64,000 nt of DNA from Albugo candida (taxonomy: Eukaryota > Oomycota > Peronosporomycetes > Albuginales), in NCBI GenBank assembly GCA_040437565.1, contig JBDOQK010000013.1, forward strand, positions 1 to 64,000, in the 5' to 3' direction. Both the position numbers and the translations under genes were made by a program. Positions 24,421 through 35,833 of this stretch are shown piece after piece; the stretch's first letter is position 1; each line of letters opens with the position of its first letter. The notes below the pieces were generated by a model. The model did not search any database. It was not told where the DNA came from and saw only the letters and a list, made by a program, of their open reading frames with translations.

Positions 24421-27400
24421 TCACTTGTCACCAGAGTAAATGGCAATGACAGAATCAGTTGCACCGGCTGCAAGATATAATCTATGGGGATGAAATGCCA
24501 AACACGAGACAGGACCAATCCGTTCACCTAAAAATCCTTCATGATAGCGAATCAAAGCGAGTTCTTCCCCGTCGCAGCGGAACACTTTGATAAATTGATT
24601 GTGAGAGCCACTAACATAGCGTCATGAGTTCAATCCAATGATGCAGGTCGAAAATTTCTCTACAAGCTTACCTTGCAAAGATGGGAGCATAATCGTGCAC
24701 AGCTAGAGCCGTCATTGTAGACCGACGCGTTTCCAGGAATTTCGTGCTATTTCTTGGGTGGCGTAAGTCCCAGAATTTCAGTTCACCTGAAACCGAGCCT
24801 GACAACATCTCATATCTATTCTTGTACAAATGCGTTTGCACTATCCATGACGTATGTTCTTGCATCGTCATGCGTATTGCTACCTCTGGTCGACACCGGG
24901 AATCAAACAAGCGTAATTTTCCATCTCCGAATCCGGCCACCACAATATCAGAAATGCTTTCATCAGTCGACATGCTAGTAATGCATGAATCCGTGTAGGT
25001 GGGGAGGTTAAAGACGCATTTTTCGTATTCTAGATTCCAGCCCCGTACAGAATTTGAATAACCGCCAGCAAAAAGCACGCCCGTCGCTTGTTGCCAAGCT
25101 GTTATTAATCCTGATCCTCTTGTGCCAGGAACCAAGTCAGGAACAGCTGTAAAAGCGGTCAAAAGTTGCGGGGCTGAAGATGACATTTGCGGTGTGTGTA
25201 AACCATGATAAACTTTTATAACACCATCATCCGATCCACAAGTAAGTAAACTCTCTGCATTTTCGTTGATCCAGCTTAACGATGTCAGTCGAGAGCTATG
25301 AACACATGTATCAGTGCCAGCTACAGTTCAACTCTATTACAATCGATCACGTACCCTGTGGGATTGTTGTTGCTAAATACTTTGAGCTTCCGTTCATTTT
25401 CCTCGATGTTGTATAAGGAGATCTGATCTTTGTCATCCGCCACAACAAGAATTGGTTCGTACGGGTGAAAAAGTAATAGCGATGTCATTTCTGAATCATT
25501 ATTCAATATCGCACGTTGCCGTAATGTTAGAGAAAAGCGTTTGATTTCTTCTCGATTCCCGTACGCAAGTGGCTGACTGCTACCACGCAAATTTATTCCG
25601 TCGCTACTTGATAGAGACGTGTGTTCGGATGAGAAGAAGCTTCCATTCGTATTCATTGTCGATGGATCTGTTATTGTAACTGGAGAACTGCGTCGACAAA
25701 TTTTGACAAAGTAGCCTGGAGCAATATTAAATGCAGATTGACGAATGCGGTCATAACGCCTAGTTCGTTCCATTTTTGTTGCTCCTTTGCTACTCAACGG
25801 GTCATTTTCTTCAATGACGCCTTCCTGCGCTGGTATATTCAGTAGACTACAGCACCAATCAAAGTATTTGGACACAAGCGTCGGCGGGAATGTGTACTGT
25901 CGATCCGGATGGTGTGTCGATACGTTTGGGTAAGGTTCTGTTCCTGCTTTTTGTGCAAGATTCAGCTCTGAGCGAAAATGACGTGAGTTACTGAGGGTAC
26001 TAGTGGCATTGGCGCAGGCAACGTGAACATTGATATTGTCAGATACTTTGTGCGGTGTAACATCACAACTAACGTCTGTTTCTGCAGGATCGATGTGCTG
26101 TTGATTCAGCTCTCTGAAATTCCCGACAGAGTGAGAACGTCGTAGAGTGAACGAGACTTTATCTTGGTCGTCTGAAGTCACAGTAATTGATCTATTCTGC
26201 TCCGTTGTTGGGGCAGTAGGTTGATCCTTATGCTGTGAGATTGTTGTTTTTCGAACGAGTGGCTGATAGGGTGTGTTATCAAAAGATGATTTCAGATTTA
26301 CGTGCGTCTCTTGTATGACTAAACCCATTTGTATAGTGCTTTTATTACATGATACTTTGTCATCATCAGCAGCCACTCTCTCTATGTTGATTAAAGCCAT
26401 TGAGAGCTTTCGCCTTGTTTGCTCAATAGCTAGTACTCCGCTATTAACCTGACCAATAATGACCTTGACCAGATTGGCCACCGGCGGAAATGGGTCATTT
26501 GCTTGCAGCTCCTTCAATATGTGCCATATTTTCACATATGAATTAGTGATGACTCCAAAAACATCACGTAAGGTATCACCTGTCAGCTCTCTTGTGTCCT
26601 TACGATGACGACGTTCAGATGGTGTGTCATTTGTATATTCTGCGCTCTCAAACTCACTCCCTGTAGCTTTGTCGGTATACCCCATCGATGCTTTGCTGAT
26701 AAAGCTACTGTTTTTGTAATGCTGCGCAACAAGTTCAAACCTCGAACGATGACTATGATGTAAAATAATGGCGGCGAGAGCTAAAACACTTTCTCGCCGT
26801 ACCAGTGGCGATGCGTCGGCACAAGTCCATATCAGATTGATAGCGAGAGAAATATCGACATCGAACCACTTATAAGCGGGAGTAGTATGAGGTTCGCCGA
26901 TAGGAAAGGTTGGGTCATGACTCGACGATGAGCGATCTTGCACTGTGCTTTTGTGTTGGGATTGAGTAGGATGAGTCGAGAGATTCGTGTCCAGTGCTGA
27001 GGTACCGATGACTTTTCCGATCGCGTATGCTGCAGAAGCACGAACCTCTGGCCATTCGTCAAGTAGGCGAGCGCTAAGTTGTGCTGGAATCTCGTTCATC
27101 ACTATCACTTCTTTAGATTCGACATTTTTTTCACAAAGTTTGGCGAGGCAGAAACAGCTCCATTTCCGAACCTCAGGATCAGGATCGGTCAACAATGCGG
27201 ATGCAATTCTGTGTAAACCTTGCGCCAAACAGCGTTGTTGACCTTGAGAAAAATTGTTGCAGATTAAAGACAGAATAAATGCCGCTATGGCCTTTTGTTC
27301 AGACGGTAATTTTGAATTCGGACAAAGATGTTGTGATCCAGGAGCAGGTTGCAATTCTTCCATGAGATGAGATATGAAGTAGGAATGTCCGTTGTCTTTG

Positions 27401-29148
27401 ATGATGTCAGCCTGGCAACTTGGATCCAAAGCCAGGATTTTTGCCCATATACAAACCAGCATTTGCCTCAATTCGCCTGCTGGCGACTGTAAAAGTTTGA
27501 GTACATACGGGAAAATCCCAACAGAGAGTGCAAGGTTGACTGCCCAAGGTCCCAGGTCCAGAAACGTTTTGAGCAATTCTAATGCCCGCAGTCGATGAAC
27601 TTGGCTTAATAGAACCTGCAATACCATTGGGAGTTGTTGTGGAGGTGACTTCGCCGAACAACCGAATTGTAACCAGATTTCAAAAGCCGTGAGTTGTTCG
27701 GCAAAGAATCGTGAAGGCTCCACTTGGCGGTCTTCCCGAGGATTCGAAAGAGCCATATCTCTTGGTCCAGCCTGGCGACACAGTTGTGATAGACACTTTT
27801 CTGCTGCTAGATCCCACGATCGCCATAATGGATGATGGTGTGTCGCAGGCAATTTTGGTATTGAGCATGGAGAACATCCCGTTGACTTCATAATTCTTTC
27901 CGCCAGCAGAAAATTTCGAAAAAGTGACGCGAGTAAAAGATCCTGGCGGAAGAGCTTTTGAAAAAGTGACTGTGGAAGCACATTCCATGCAATGGTGTCG
28001 GTGATTGCTGTGAAAATCCAATTTAGTTCCCCAAGCGGAGTTTTCCGATCGGTCAATTTGCCAGGTATGCGTTCTATAGAGTTGATGTCGATATGTGCCA
28101 TTGAGAGTCTATTTTGTGAGATGAACCAGCGTAAAGCGACTGTAATTGGAGTTGTAAGGCAAGATGTGAATACATCGGCACACAACTCGAGATTCATTGG
28201 GAGTAATTCATCTGGTCCGCATGCCGCTAATACGATTGCTTCCATGCTGGAGTCAACCTTTATGTCCTTACCCAATCCACAATCAACATCGGAGAAGGAG
28301 GAGGTAAAATGGTGGAGAAGTACCCCCGCATTCGAGCAATCAAACACATAAATGGAAGGCATCCCGATCCAACTCTGCAGATCATATAATAACAAAGGAA
28401 TGTACTGCGTATAGCTTTTGTTGAATACCCAAATTTCTCCATTTGCGGTCGGTCTTGGCACACCATGTCCATTGTAATGAAACAGCACCCTGTCTTTCTT
28501 TGCATGTCGTCGCAGTAAATGACAAAGTTGCTTTGTTTCGTCAACTGTGGGATCTAGACTTTGTCTATAACGCGCCCGTGGTTGCCAGCGTTCATACTGT
28601 GACTGTAAAGTCTTACCAATTGTCTCCAAAGCTTTCTGCGCTGGCATCGAAAACGGATCGACCCAGCACTCTTTACGAGCGCACGGCGATGATTTCACGA
28701 CGTCTGGTGGATCTGTTCCAATGTTGAGACAAAGAACAAGCGCTACATCCATCGTTTTCATTCTTTCCACCATCCTCCAAGAGATTATCGGCGGCACTGG
28801 AGGGTCCGCATTATGATCGATGTGCATTGACCTCATAAACTGAAATATACGCTCCTTCCGCGTAACCGAAGCATTCACTTGTGAAGAGAATCCTGCGTTA
28901 TTAGATAGTGTGTGTGTCCTACAATCGTGCTGCGGCCCAAAAGTAGTCGTAGAATCGATTTGCATCGTGTGCACATTTTGATGCTTTTCGAACAAAGGCT
29001 TCGTATTGTGGTGATACATTGCGTGCTTTGAGCCGTTGGAAGGAGAGGCGTACACAAAATCCGTTTTGCTCGAGATTGATGAGAAATCTACTGTGGACTG
29101 CAACAAGTCAGAACCATCTCGACCAAACTGTCGAGATTTTTGTATCAT
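24421..29148 (-). CDS. RPTOR: Raptor, TORC1 scaffold subunit, 1535 aa
   Basis: Raptor recruits substrates to the TOR kinase in TORC1, the nutrient-sensing growth complex. My model on the minus strand has three exons: 25355-29148, 24672-25295 and 24421-24610. The introns are 59 and 61 nt with GT..AG ends. Exons total 4608 nt, exactly 1536 codons. The N-terminus carries the raptor caspase-like domain (about residues 120-300), with HYNGHG near 223 and FDCSNAG near 269, the pair that mirrors the caspase His/Cys dyad. HEAT repeats follow at about 480-760, then a long low-complexity region. A WD40 propeller occupies the last 300 residues, with conserved blocks such as LLTCGSDDG and CLAFHPH. Length is within the family range (human about 1335). 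The first 110 residues are extra and poorly conserved. The gene faces DYNLT head to head, 52 bp away. Confidence 0.93.
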
Positions 29149-29200
29149 TTACAGCGTCGAGCCAAATTTGGAACACGAAGTATTAATTCTGACAGATCGT
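29149..29200. promoter_or_regulatory. 52-bp shared divergent promoter (raptor / DYNLT)
   Basis: Only 52 bases separate the two ATGs on opposite strands, so the genes must share a bidirectional promoter, or their leaders overlap. No clear initiator motif was seen on either strand. Confidence 0.5.
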
Positions 29201-29784
29201 ATGACGGCCTCATTCGACGGAGTGGTAGGAGCATTTCAAAGCTTTTTGCGGCATGGATGTGCATCTTTTTCATTAAAATGTAGTACTGCTTTACAGAGAT
29301 ACAATCAGAGGCTAAGAAAATCGGCACCGAGGTGATCAATGCTCGCTACAGACCGATACTTCCGATACAAACGCATGAGATATTTCTAGGTCATACATGA
29401 GGTTCTGGACACAGTATCGTATCATGCAGTCGATGTGCATCAATGGACAGCAGAAATTACCAAAAAATGCCTTAAAGAGCTGAAAAATATTGCGAATGGA
29501 GCGGCCGGATTTAAATTTATTGGTACGCGATGGAGCACAAAAAAACTCGTAATGACTCCATAACACTATGGTCTTTTCAGTGAATTGCGCGATATTGCAA
29601 AAGCGAAACACTGGTTTCCATCAAACAACTTCCTGCTTTTGGGACGCAAAACGAGACGGTAAAAAGCGTTTTGTTTCGAGATTTTATCTTCACAGTGAAT
29701 CCTTTAGGGAGTGTCGTCGTTCGATGGGAAAATGCGACCATGGCATGCATCTTAACAATCTATTGCGTCAGTCTGCAAATGTAG
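29201..29784 (+). CDS. DYNLT: Tctex-type dynein light chain, 114 aa
   Basis: Small light chain of cytoplasmic or axonemal dynein. It sits on the intermediate chains as a dimer and helps load cargo. The spliced model is 29201-29224, 29299-29331, 29390-29522, 29581-29658 and 29708-29784, with four introns of 49-74 nt. Exons total 345 nt, giving 114 residues; animal DYNLT1 has 113. The alignment to the family is clear throughout: VHQWTAEITKKCLKEL in the second helix, FKFIVNCAILQKRNTGFH and TTSCFWDAKRDG in the strands, then VVVRWENATMACIL at the end. The first two tiny exons are the least certain part. Because of the many introns the gene is invisible to a simple reading-frame search. Confidence 0.85.
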
Positions 29785-30066
29785 AAGAATGCTGGTTAGT
29801 TACAGAAAAGAATAAATTTGATGCGTGCAGGCCGAGTGATGAAGCGGGGCGCACTTGATCATTATTTTCACAACAGGCTTTGTCTAATCGCATTAATAAG
29901 GCGATACCAATCATATGACGATATGAAGAGCTGATGAAAATCACAATAGGGTTTCTGACTATCACTGTGCCTCGACAGCAGCGGACACAATCTCCACAAC
30001 ACAGCTGAGCTCACCTTTTTGACAGTGTGTCTCTTCAAGGTCAATAATTTCAATACAGATTCATTT
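29785..30066. other. Spacer between DYNLT and meckelin
   Basis: 282 bp without a gene; it presumably carries the end of DYNLT transcription and the meckelin promoter. A TTCATTT directly before the meckelin ATG is only a weak initiator match. Confidence 0.4.
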
Positions 30067-33000
30067 ATGATAGCAAAAGCTACGCGAGCACTTTCACTCG
30101 CATTTTTTTGGACACTTGAGATCATAAATTTGAGTCAAAAAATACCACCAAACTGCCAGAATTCAGAGTATTTTGATGAAACAGCGCTTCATTGCGTATC
30201 ATGTCGCAACTCGACGGTAGAATTGCTACCGAGCCTCCATTTTACGGGTTGTTGATCCTCGTTTAGGTGGCCGATACATCAACCGTCAATAGTTTACAAC
30301 TTCCGACAAAATGTCGATGTCCGTAAGTCACTGATCGATTTCTGAAAAAACAAGTACATATCTTCTCAATGCGGAACAGAAATAATGCCATTCGGATACG
30401 CAATTTAGCGGTGGACTGTCGGGCGATGTGGCCGGCCCCATGCAACCCGTACATTTGCCATACTTGTCCCATCGACACAGTACCCAGCAAGGATGGTTTG
30501 CATTGCATGATGTGCGGAAATTCCACTGACGGTATCGATCCGTCCACAAATGACTGCGTGTGTCGTTCTGATCAAGTTTTGCGGGAAAAAACAAAAGTCT
30601 GAAGTCTTCTATTCATATGTCAGAGCCATACTCATCAGCTCTTTCAATCAGGAGGGGGGCTATTACCCCGCCAAAATATGTGTCACCTGTCCTACTTTGA
30701 TGGTTAACGACAGCGAGAGATACATGTACTCAACGTCTACCGATCCGAACATGATATGGATCAATTCTCGCTTTCAATGCAAAAGTGGATTCCAATATAT
30801 ATCGTCTGTCTTTCTTGAAAAAGGCTTTTGTATATCATCATCTCAAATCACTGAATTGGCGGCAAGCTTAAGACTATCAAATATCAGTACTGGCGAAAGC
30901 GGTGACTATAGAACATTTTCTGCTGGCAAGTCTTTGACCCAATTATCTACTCGTAGCCCTCATTCGAGGCATTTTCCCTTTGGCCTCGATAAAATGTTAC
31001 TATTATGAGACTGAAGCGGATGGATTGTACTGCAGAACACTTGCAAATTTGTGCGTGCTCAGCCATTTTCAGGCACATTCGTCGACCTGTAGCTTTTTGC
31101 AGTCACTGGATGCGAGAAGGAAGGCAAGTCAAAGCGGTATTGTCACGAGGTCAACAATCCCATCTCTCTCCTACAACTCGACAAAACGATCCATTCTGGA
31201 AAGTATCGATATTGGCATCAAGGTATTACTATTATGTACCCAATTTTCGTCCTCTAACGACGGTTTAGATGTCATATAAAGCGGACGCAGAAGACTCATA
31301 CGACCATCTCGACTTTTTGCTGTATGAGTATACGCTCAACGGCTCAATTCGAAGTGTCTCAAAACTTGGTAACAAACTTTCTTACTGCGCTCCTGAAAGT
31401 AAAATCGGTGATTCTTCCTGGCTCAATTTCGGGGTCAACGCTTATTTGAGAGAAAAATGTGACTTGGACACGTTGAAAGGCTCCAAACTGAGCTTTTACG
31501 AAATGTATTTGGTGGATCACTCGACAATTACGAAAAAGCTCGTTCCCATCCCAATTCTCAACCAGAAAACGGGACCTGACTCACCATTTCGACATCGTTT
31601 TTTTCTGTACGACTTTGTGTCCAACTTCTCAAAGGATCAAGCTGAATCGGAGACTTTTCAGTACGCCGATCGTGTGCGCTTGGATGTGTTTACACGGAGT
31701 CGGGACAATCAGCACATTTATGCGCCTATTCTTACAATTTCGTATCGAGAAACAAGCCAGCCTAAAGTCGAGCATCTCATTTTTGAGGTGGCATACTCGT
31801 CAAATGGATCAAAGCTTATAACATTACAAATCGTATTTCTCATCATTTCTTTTGTCTTCACGGTCGCTTTTGTGGTATTGGGACTCATTTCAAGACAAAG
31901 ACTTTTATGCCACAATAGATGGACGAATCGCTTTATTTGGCAACAAATGTACGCATTCTCACAACTCACACTGGCGGTCTTTTACAAGTGCAGTTTTGTA
32001 TCGTTATTGGCGTTCAGTGGATACGTGTACGTCCTGTTCGAGCATTTTCCAAGCGTTCGTCTACTGCTCTCATCAGAGACGAGTGAAAAAACATACTCAC
32101 CGTATGCAACAGGAAATGACGTAAATCGCACTTTTGATATCTCTGCACACGTTGTACTTGGCTTTGTTTGGCTTCATCTCGTTGTCACGCTCAAGAAACA
32201 GAGTCAGCTCCAAGTCTTCTTCCTCGATTTCGAGAAAACTAAAGCGCATGGAGCAAGTTTGAATGCATGGAGAACGATTCTAGCAGCGAGGGAATGGTAT
32301 TCTCTCACAACTGTCCGTAAAAGTTCGTTTTTCTGGACATTAATCACACTCATCTTCTTGTTGGACGGAATGGGATGCAATTTCACGGTACCTATTCCGG
32401 GAGCTCAGAAGCATCATACGACACTTTCAGAGCAAAACCAGCTCGGAAAGAATGGTATGCTTTCTTTCGCAGCCATCTCCTTCCTGTGGCTTGGAATTTG
32501 GCTTGGTCAACGCTTGTGGAAATTCGCTATCTACGAGCGATATTTCACTGAACCACGGGAAAGTGCATTCATCGATCTCTGCACAATGGCTAAGATAAGC
32601 TGCTTCTTGCTAGAAAGTAATAGTTGCGCGTATTACCTGCACTGTCGATCTCCATATCCGTACGCGGAACAAAGTATGGAAGAACTAGTGGATCAACTCG
32701 AGAGTGGACAGACTGGAGACTTGGATCGCGGTCTTGATCGAAGCCTTCCTGGATGTCAAACGTTTCAAGTCCTCACGACCCGTCTATGGCAAAGACATTT
32801 GCATGGGGCTTTGCAAAGCGCTTCAAAGAGAGCGACGCAGGCAAAGTATCGGTCAGAAATGCAAAAGCCGAAATGGCGGGCAAAGGATACCAATGCCATT
32901 TGTATATTTCTCAAAGCTTTTATCGAGAATCAAGACGAGCGATTTCGATGGCGTTTGCATCGCCATCATACAGCCATTGGTCGGCTTTTCGGGCTCCTCC

Positions 33001-33359
33001 CAAATATGTCCACTGTTCGGCATTCCTACTTCGTTCCGGGTTTGTTAGAGCTTTCTTTGAACTGTTCCTAAGGACTGATTACGTAGATCAACACCACGCG
33101 TTCACAAAGCTTATTTTTCTGGGGATTGAGACTGATTTGATGATAGCCAACATTTTGGTATGTGTGTCGATGTAAAAGCTATTTGGCATTTTGACGCAAT
33201 TCTTAGAGCTTTTATGTCGTCAATTTATGGAGCGGTAATCATTTGGTATCGGCTTTTGCAACGAGCGTTTTGGAAGAGATTCTATGGAGAATTCGACGAT
33301 ATCTTGCAAAAAGAGATTTGGAGCGAGCCTGCTTGGTAGACAGCAGATTTCTGATCTGA
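30067..33359 (+). CDS. TMEM67: Meckelin, ciliary transition-zone receptor, 971 aa
   Basis: Meckelin (MKS3) is a membrane protein of the ciliary transition zone, with a cysteine-rich ectodomain and a multi-pass C-terminal half. The model has eight exons: 30067-30216, 30267-30322, 30380-30596, 30652-30901, 30957-31222, 31269-33007, 33073-33157 and 33207-33359. They total 2916 nt, or 971 residues; the human protein has 995. A signal peptide leads into the cysteine-rich region, where NCQNSEYFDETALHCVSC mirrors the family start. FYEMYLVDHS and the FFLDFEKTKAHG stretch follow. The membrane half contains WRTILAAREWYSL and IDLCTMAKISCFLLES, and the C-terminus ends TCLVD-type as ERACLVDSRFLI, the family signature. 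Intron 6 (33008-33072) has a weak donor, so that junction is the least certain. Retention of this gene implies a flagellated life stage. Confidence 0.9.
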
Positions 33360-33581
33360 CGACTGTAGAGCGCATTTTTCGCAGAAAGTTATACAGTGAA
33401 CAGTTGAGCGGATGAAACGCCCGTCAGATACTCGATCATTACGTCCTACTTCCATCTTGTGCCTTCTTTATAATGAGCCATACATCTCCCGACGAAGAAG
33501 TTCGCATTGCATTTCCATTTGCCAAATTCTTCAATACAAGACCGTCTTGTAATTGATCTAGAACAGGTGGCTATCGCTGAA

Positions 33582-34148
33582 ATGAGGAACATTCAATGGC
33601 TGTGTATGGCGATGATGTCGCTTTACATGTGCGCATTTATCCGCTCTGACAACATTTGGGATGAGGGGGATCAAATAGATGCCTCAGATGAACCCGTAGA
33701 GAACTCGGAAGATTCGAAAGAAACTATAAATCTTTCAGAAGAACAAATAAAAGTCATGCAACAAGCATTCCAACACATCTTCCCCACTCTTACAGATGAA
33801 TGCAAGGAAGAAATGCAAGAAAGCTCTGGGGATATGGATAAAGTGTCGACGGAATGTAAAGAGGATATTAATGAGAAAGTAAAAGCGCGCATAGAGGCAA
33901 AAGCAGCCAGAGAAGCTCGCAAACAAGCGCAAACGGAGAAGAAACAAAGCAAGAAGCGAACAAAACGAAAGAAAAAGTCATCAAAAACGAACAAGGCTAA
34001 AAAGCCCGATGGAATGCGGGAACTCATGATCATTGGATACTTTTTCGCGGCTGTTTTTGTCGTTGTGACCGGTTATATGCTTTTTGTCAATCAAAAGCTT
34101 AAAGCCGCGGGGAAATACTTCCCAGAAAACGCCACCAAGCAAGAATAA
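33582..34148 (+). CDS. Lysine-rich single-pass membrane protein, unknown function, 188 aa
   Basis: The chosen ATG (33582) gives a signal peptide (NIQWLCMAMMSLYMCAF); an upstream in-frame ATG at 33507 would bury it. After an acidic luminal stretch (about residues 25-110) comes a strongly basic segment rich in KK and AKAAREARKQA patterns (about 110-145), then one membrane helix (MIIGYFFAAVFVVVTGYML, about 149-168) and a short tail. The layout is type I with the lysine-rich block immediately before the membrane. I do not recognise a family. It follows meckelin on the same strand by about 220 bp and converges with the coiled-coil gene, 100 bp away. Confidence 0.7.
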   Translation: MRNIQWLCMAMMSLYMCAFIRSDNIWDEGDQIDASDEPVENSEDSKETINLSEEQIKVMQQAFQHIFPTLTDECKEEMQESSGDMDKVSTECKEDINEKVKARIEAKAAREARKQAQTEKKQSKKRTKRKKKSSKTNKAKKPDGMRELMIIGYFFAAVFVVVTGYMLFVNQKLKAAGKYFPENATKQE

Positions 34149-34248
34149 GGCAGTTGTCCGCTCCTCAACTGAGAACTGGTCTCCATAGATAGATAACATT
34201 TGAAAGTAAAATGTTACATTTGTCTGATTCTCGCTTTCAATTGTGACA

Positions 34249-35794
34249 CTATGCACATCGGAGTCCAATGGAATCAGCCAATCCATCCTGAATGAAGCGA
34301 TCAACTACGTCTAATTGAATGAGACATCGATCTATTAGCTGATTCAGCGAAGATGTCGGCTCCATAAGGTGTAAATTTGCGTGTAGACTTCTTTCCTCAT
34401 TTGATCGATGATATTCCAATGGGATGAGCTGAGCCAGATCGCTCACTTTGACGTCCATTTGACCAACCTGAGCAGTGAAGTGGTATTATGCAGCTTGTGT
34501 CCGGGTAGTGGTATAATCATACCTTGGATAAAACGCTCGACAGCAAGGCTTCTTCACTGTCAAACATCAGTTGATGATTCTGTCCGCTTTGTGTGGCACG
34601 ACATTTACTTTTCCAAACTTGAAGCTCCTCGCTGAGCTTTTCAACCCGTCCTCGTTCTTGAGCTAGAGCTTTCACAAGTAGATCAAACTACGGAGAATTC
34701 AGCTGGATTCAAGCGTCCAGTAAAACGTCTGACCTCGCCAGCGGAAGCCTCATGTTTCCTAGACTCCTCACGAGCGATTTCCATCCCTGCCAACTGTAAA
34801 GAATGCATTCACCACTCGTACGAAAGAAGATGCCGGGCTAATTACCTTATACTCAATTTGCATATTATCCAAGCAATACTGTTGGTCGTAAAGCTGCGTC
34901 GAAAGTTTTTCAATATTGCTCTGAAGTGTTTCAATAGTCGCTACAGTACACAATTGCTGACCAATTATTGAAATTTGTCTGAGCGCTTGACCTACCTTCC
35001 TTCTCGTCAACCTTATCGCAAAAAGCTTTTTTTTCTCTTTGCACAGCTTCAAGCTCGCTACGAAGACACTGAGCCTTACTTTTTTCATTTTCGAGCATTT
35101 TATCCAGTTTTTCGGCTCGATTTTCAAGCGCCTGATACTTTGACTGTAAATCAGCGAGAAGTGCAGGATACCCGCTGTCTTGAAATCTTTTGACTGCTAC
35201 TTTTGCCATTTTGTACGCCTTCAAAGCCTTCGTTTTGGCTTGTTTCTGCTCCTGCAAACATTCGTAAATCGCTTGATTTTCCTGCTTCAGTTGTTCGATT
35301 TCCGTAAACAGATCCTTTACTTGTTTCTCGTACTCCTCCACACGCTCATCTTCTGACGTGTTGATGGAATTCGCATATTCTTCTTCTTTCTGATTGGAGT
35401 GCGGAGTGATGTGAATGAGCGATTGTATCGTCAAATCCTTTTGATTGAGCTGTGCTTCTAAGAAGAGGTTTCTCTCTTTCAGACTCTGCATTTCATTTTG
35501 CAATGAAATACTTTTCGTATAAAGTTTTGCCGTTTCTTTGGTAACATTTTGGATCCGCTGGCGGACAGTGGTATTCAAATGCTCCTCTGTTGCTGTTACT
35601 TGGGCCATTGACACAAAAATAGAGCAGAACGACTCCTCGGTAGTAGCGTTGATGGTGTTGAGCTCTTGGTCCGCTAGTACCACGTCTACGGCAGTCAGTC
35701 AAGCAAAGAGTTCTCTGGTCATTCGGAGACACATGCGACCTTTCTTACAACAGCTACAGGCGCCTGATTGGCGAAAGCTATACACATAAATCAT
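34249..35794 (-). CDS. Coiled-coil protein, unknown function, 424 aa
   Basis: Minus-strand gene that I resolve into six exons: 35749-35794, 34996-35685, 34846-34940, 34734-34793, 34523-34687 and 34249-34467. Introns are 46-63 nt. Exons total 1275 nt, exactly 425 codons including the stop. Nearly the whole product is heptad-rich helix: LKQENQAIYECLQEQKQAK near 140, LENRAEKLDKMLENEK near 200, AQERGRVEKLSEELQVWKSK near 310. The last 60 residues are more globular (SSLNQLIDRCLIQLDVVDRF). The family is not recognised; a centrosomal, ciliary or tethering protein would fit but is only a guess. The 46-nt first exon is inferred from a good GTAAGA donor and matching phase. The gene follows POLA2 on the same strand with only 39 bp between. 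Confidence 0.75.
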
Positions 35795-35833
35795 ATGATT
35801 GGTCTAATTAGGCTATATCAGATCTGATGCGAA

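Noticed and set aside
35493-35732. 79-codon frame overlapping the start of the coiled-coil gene
   Set aside because: It lies in the intron and second exon of the coiled-coil model in another frame; the spliced model keeps phase and gives a continuous coiled coil.
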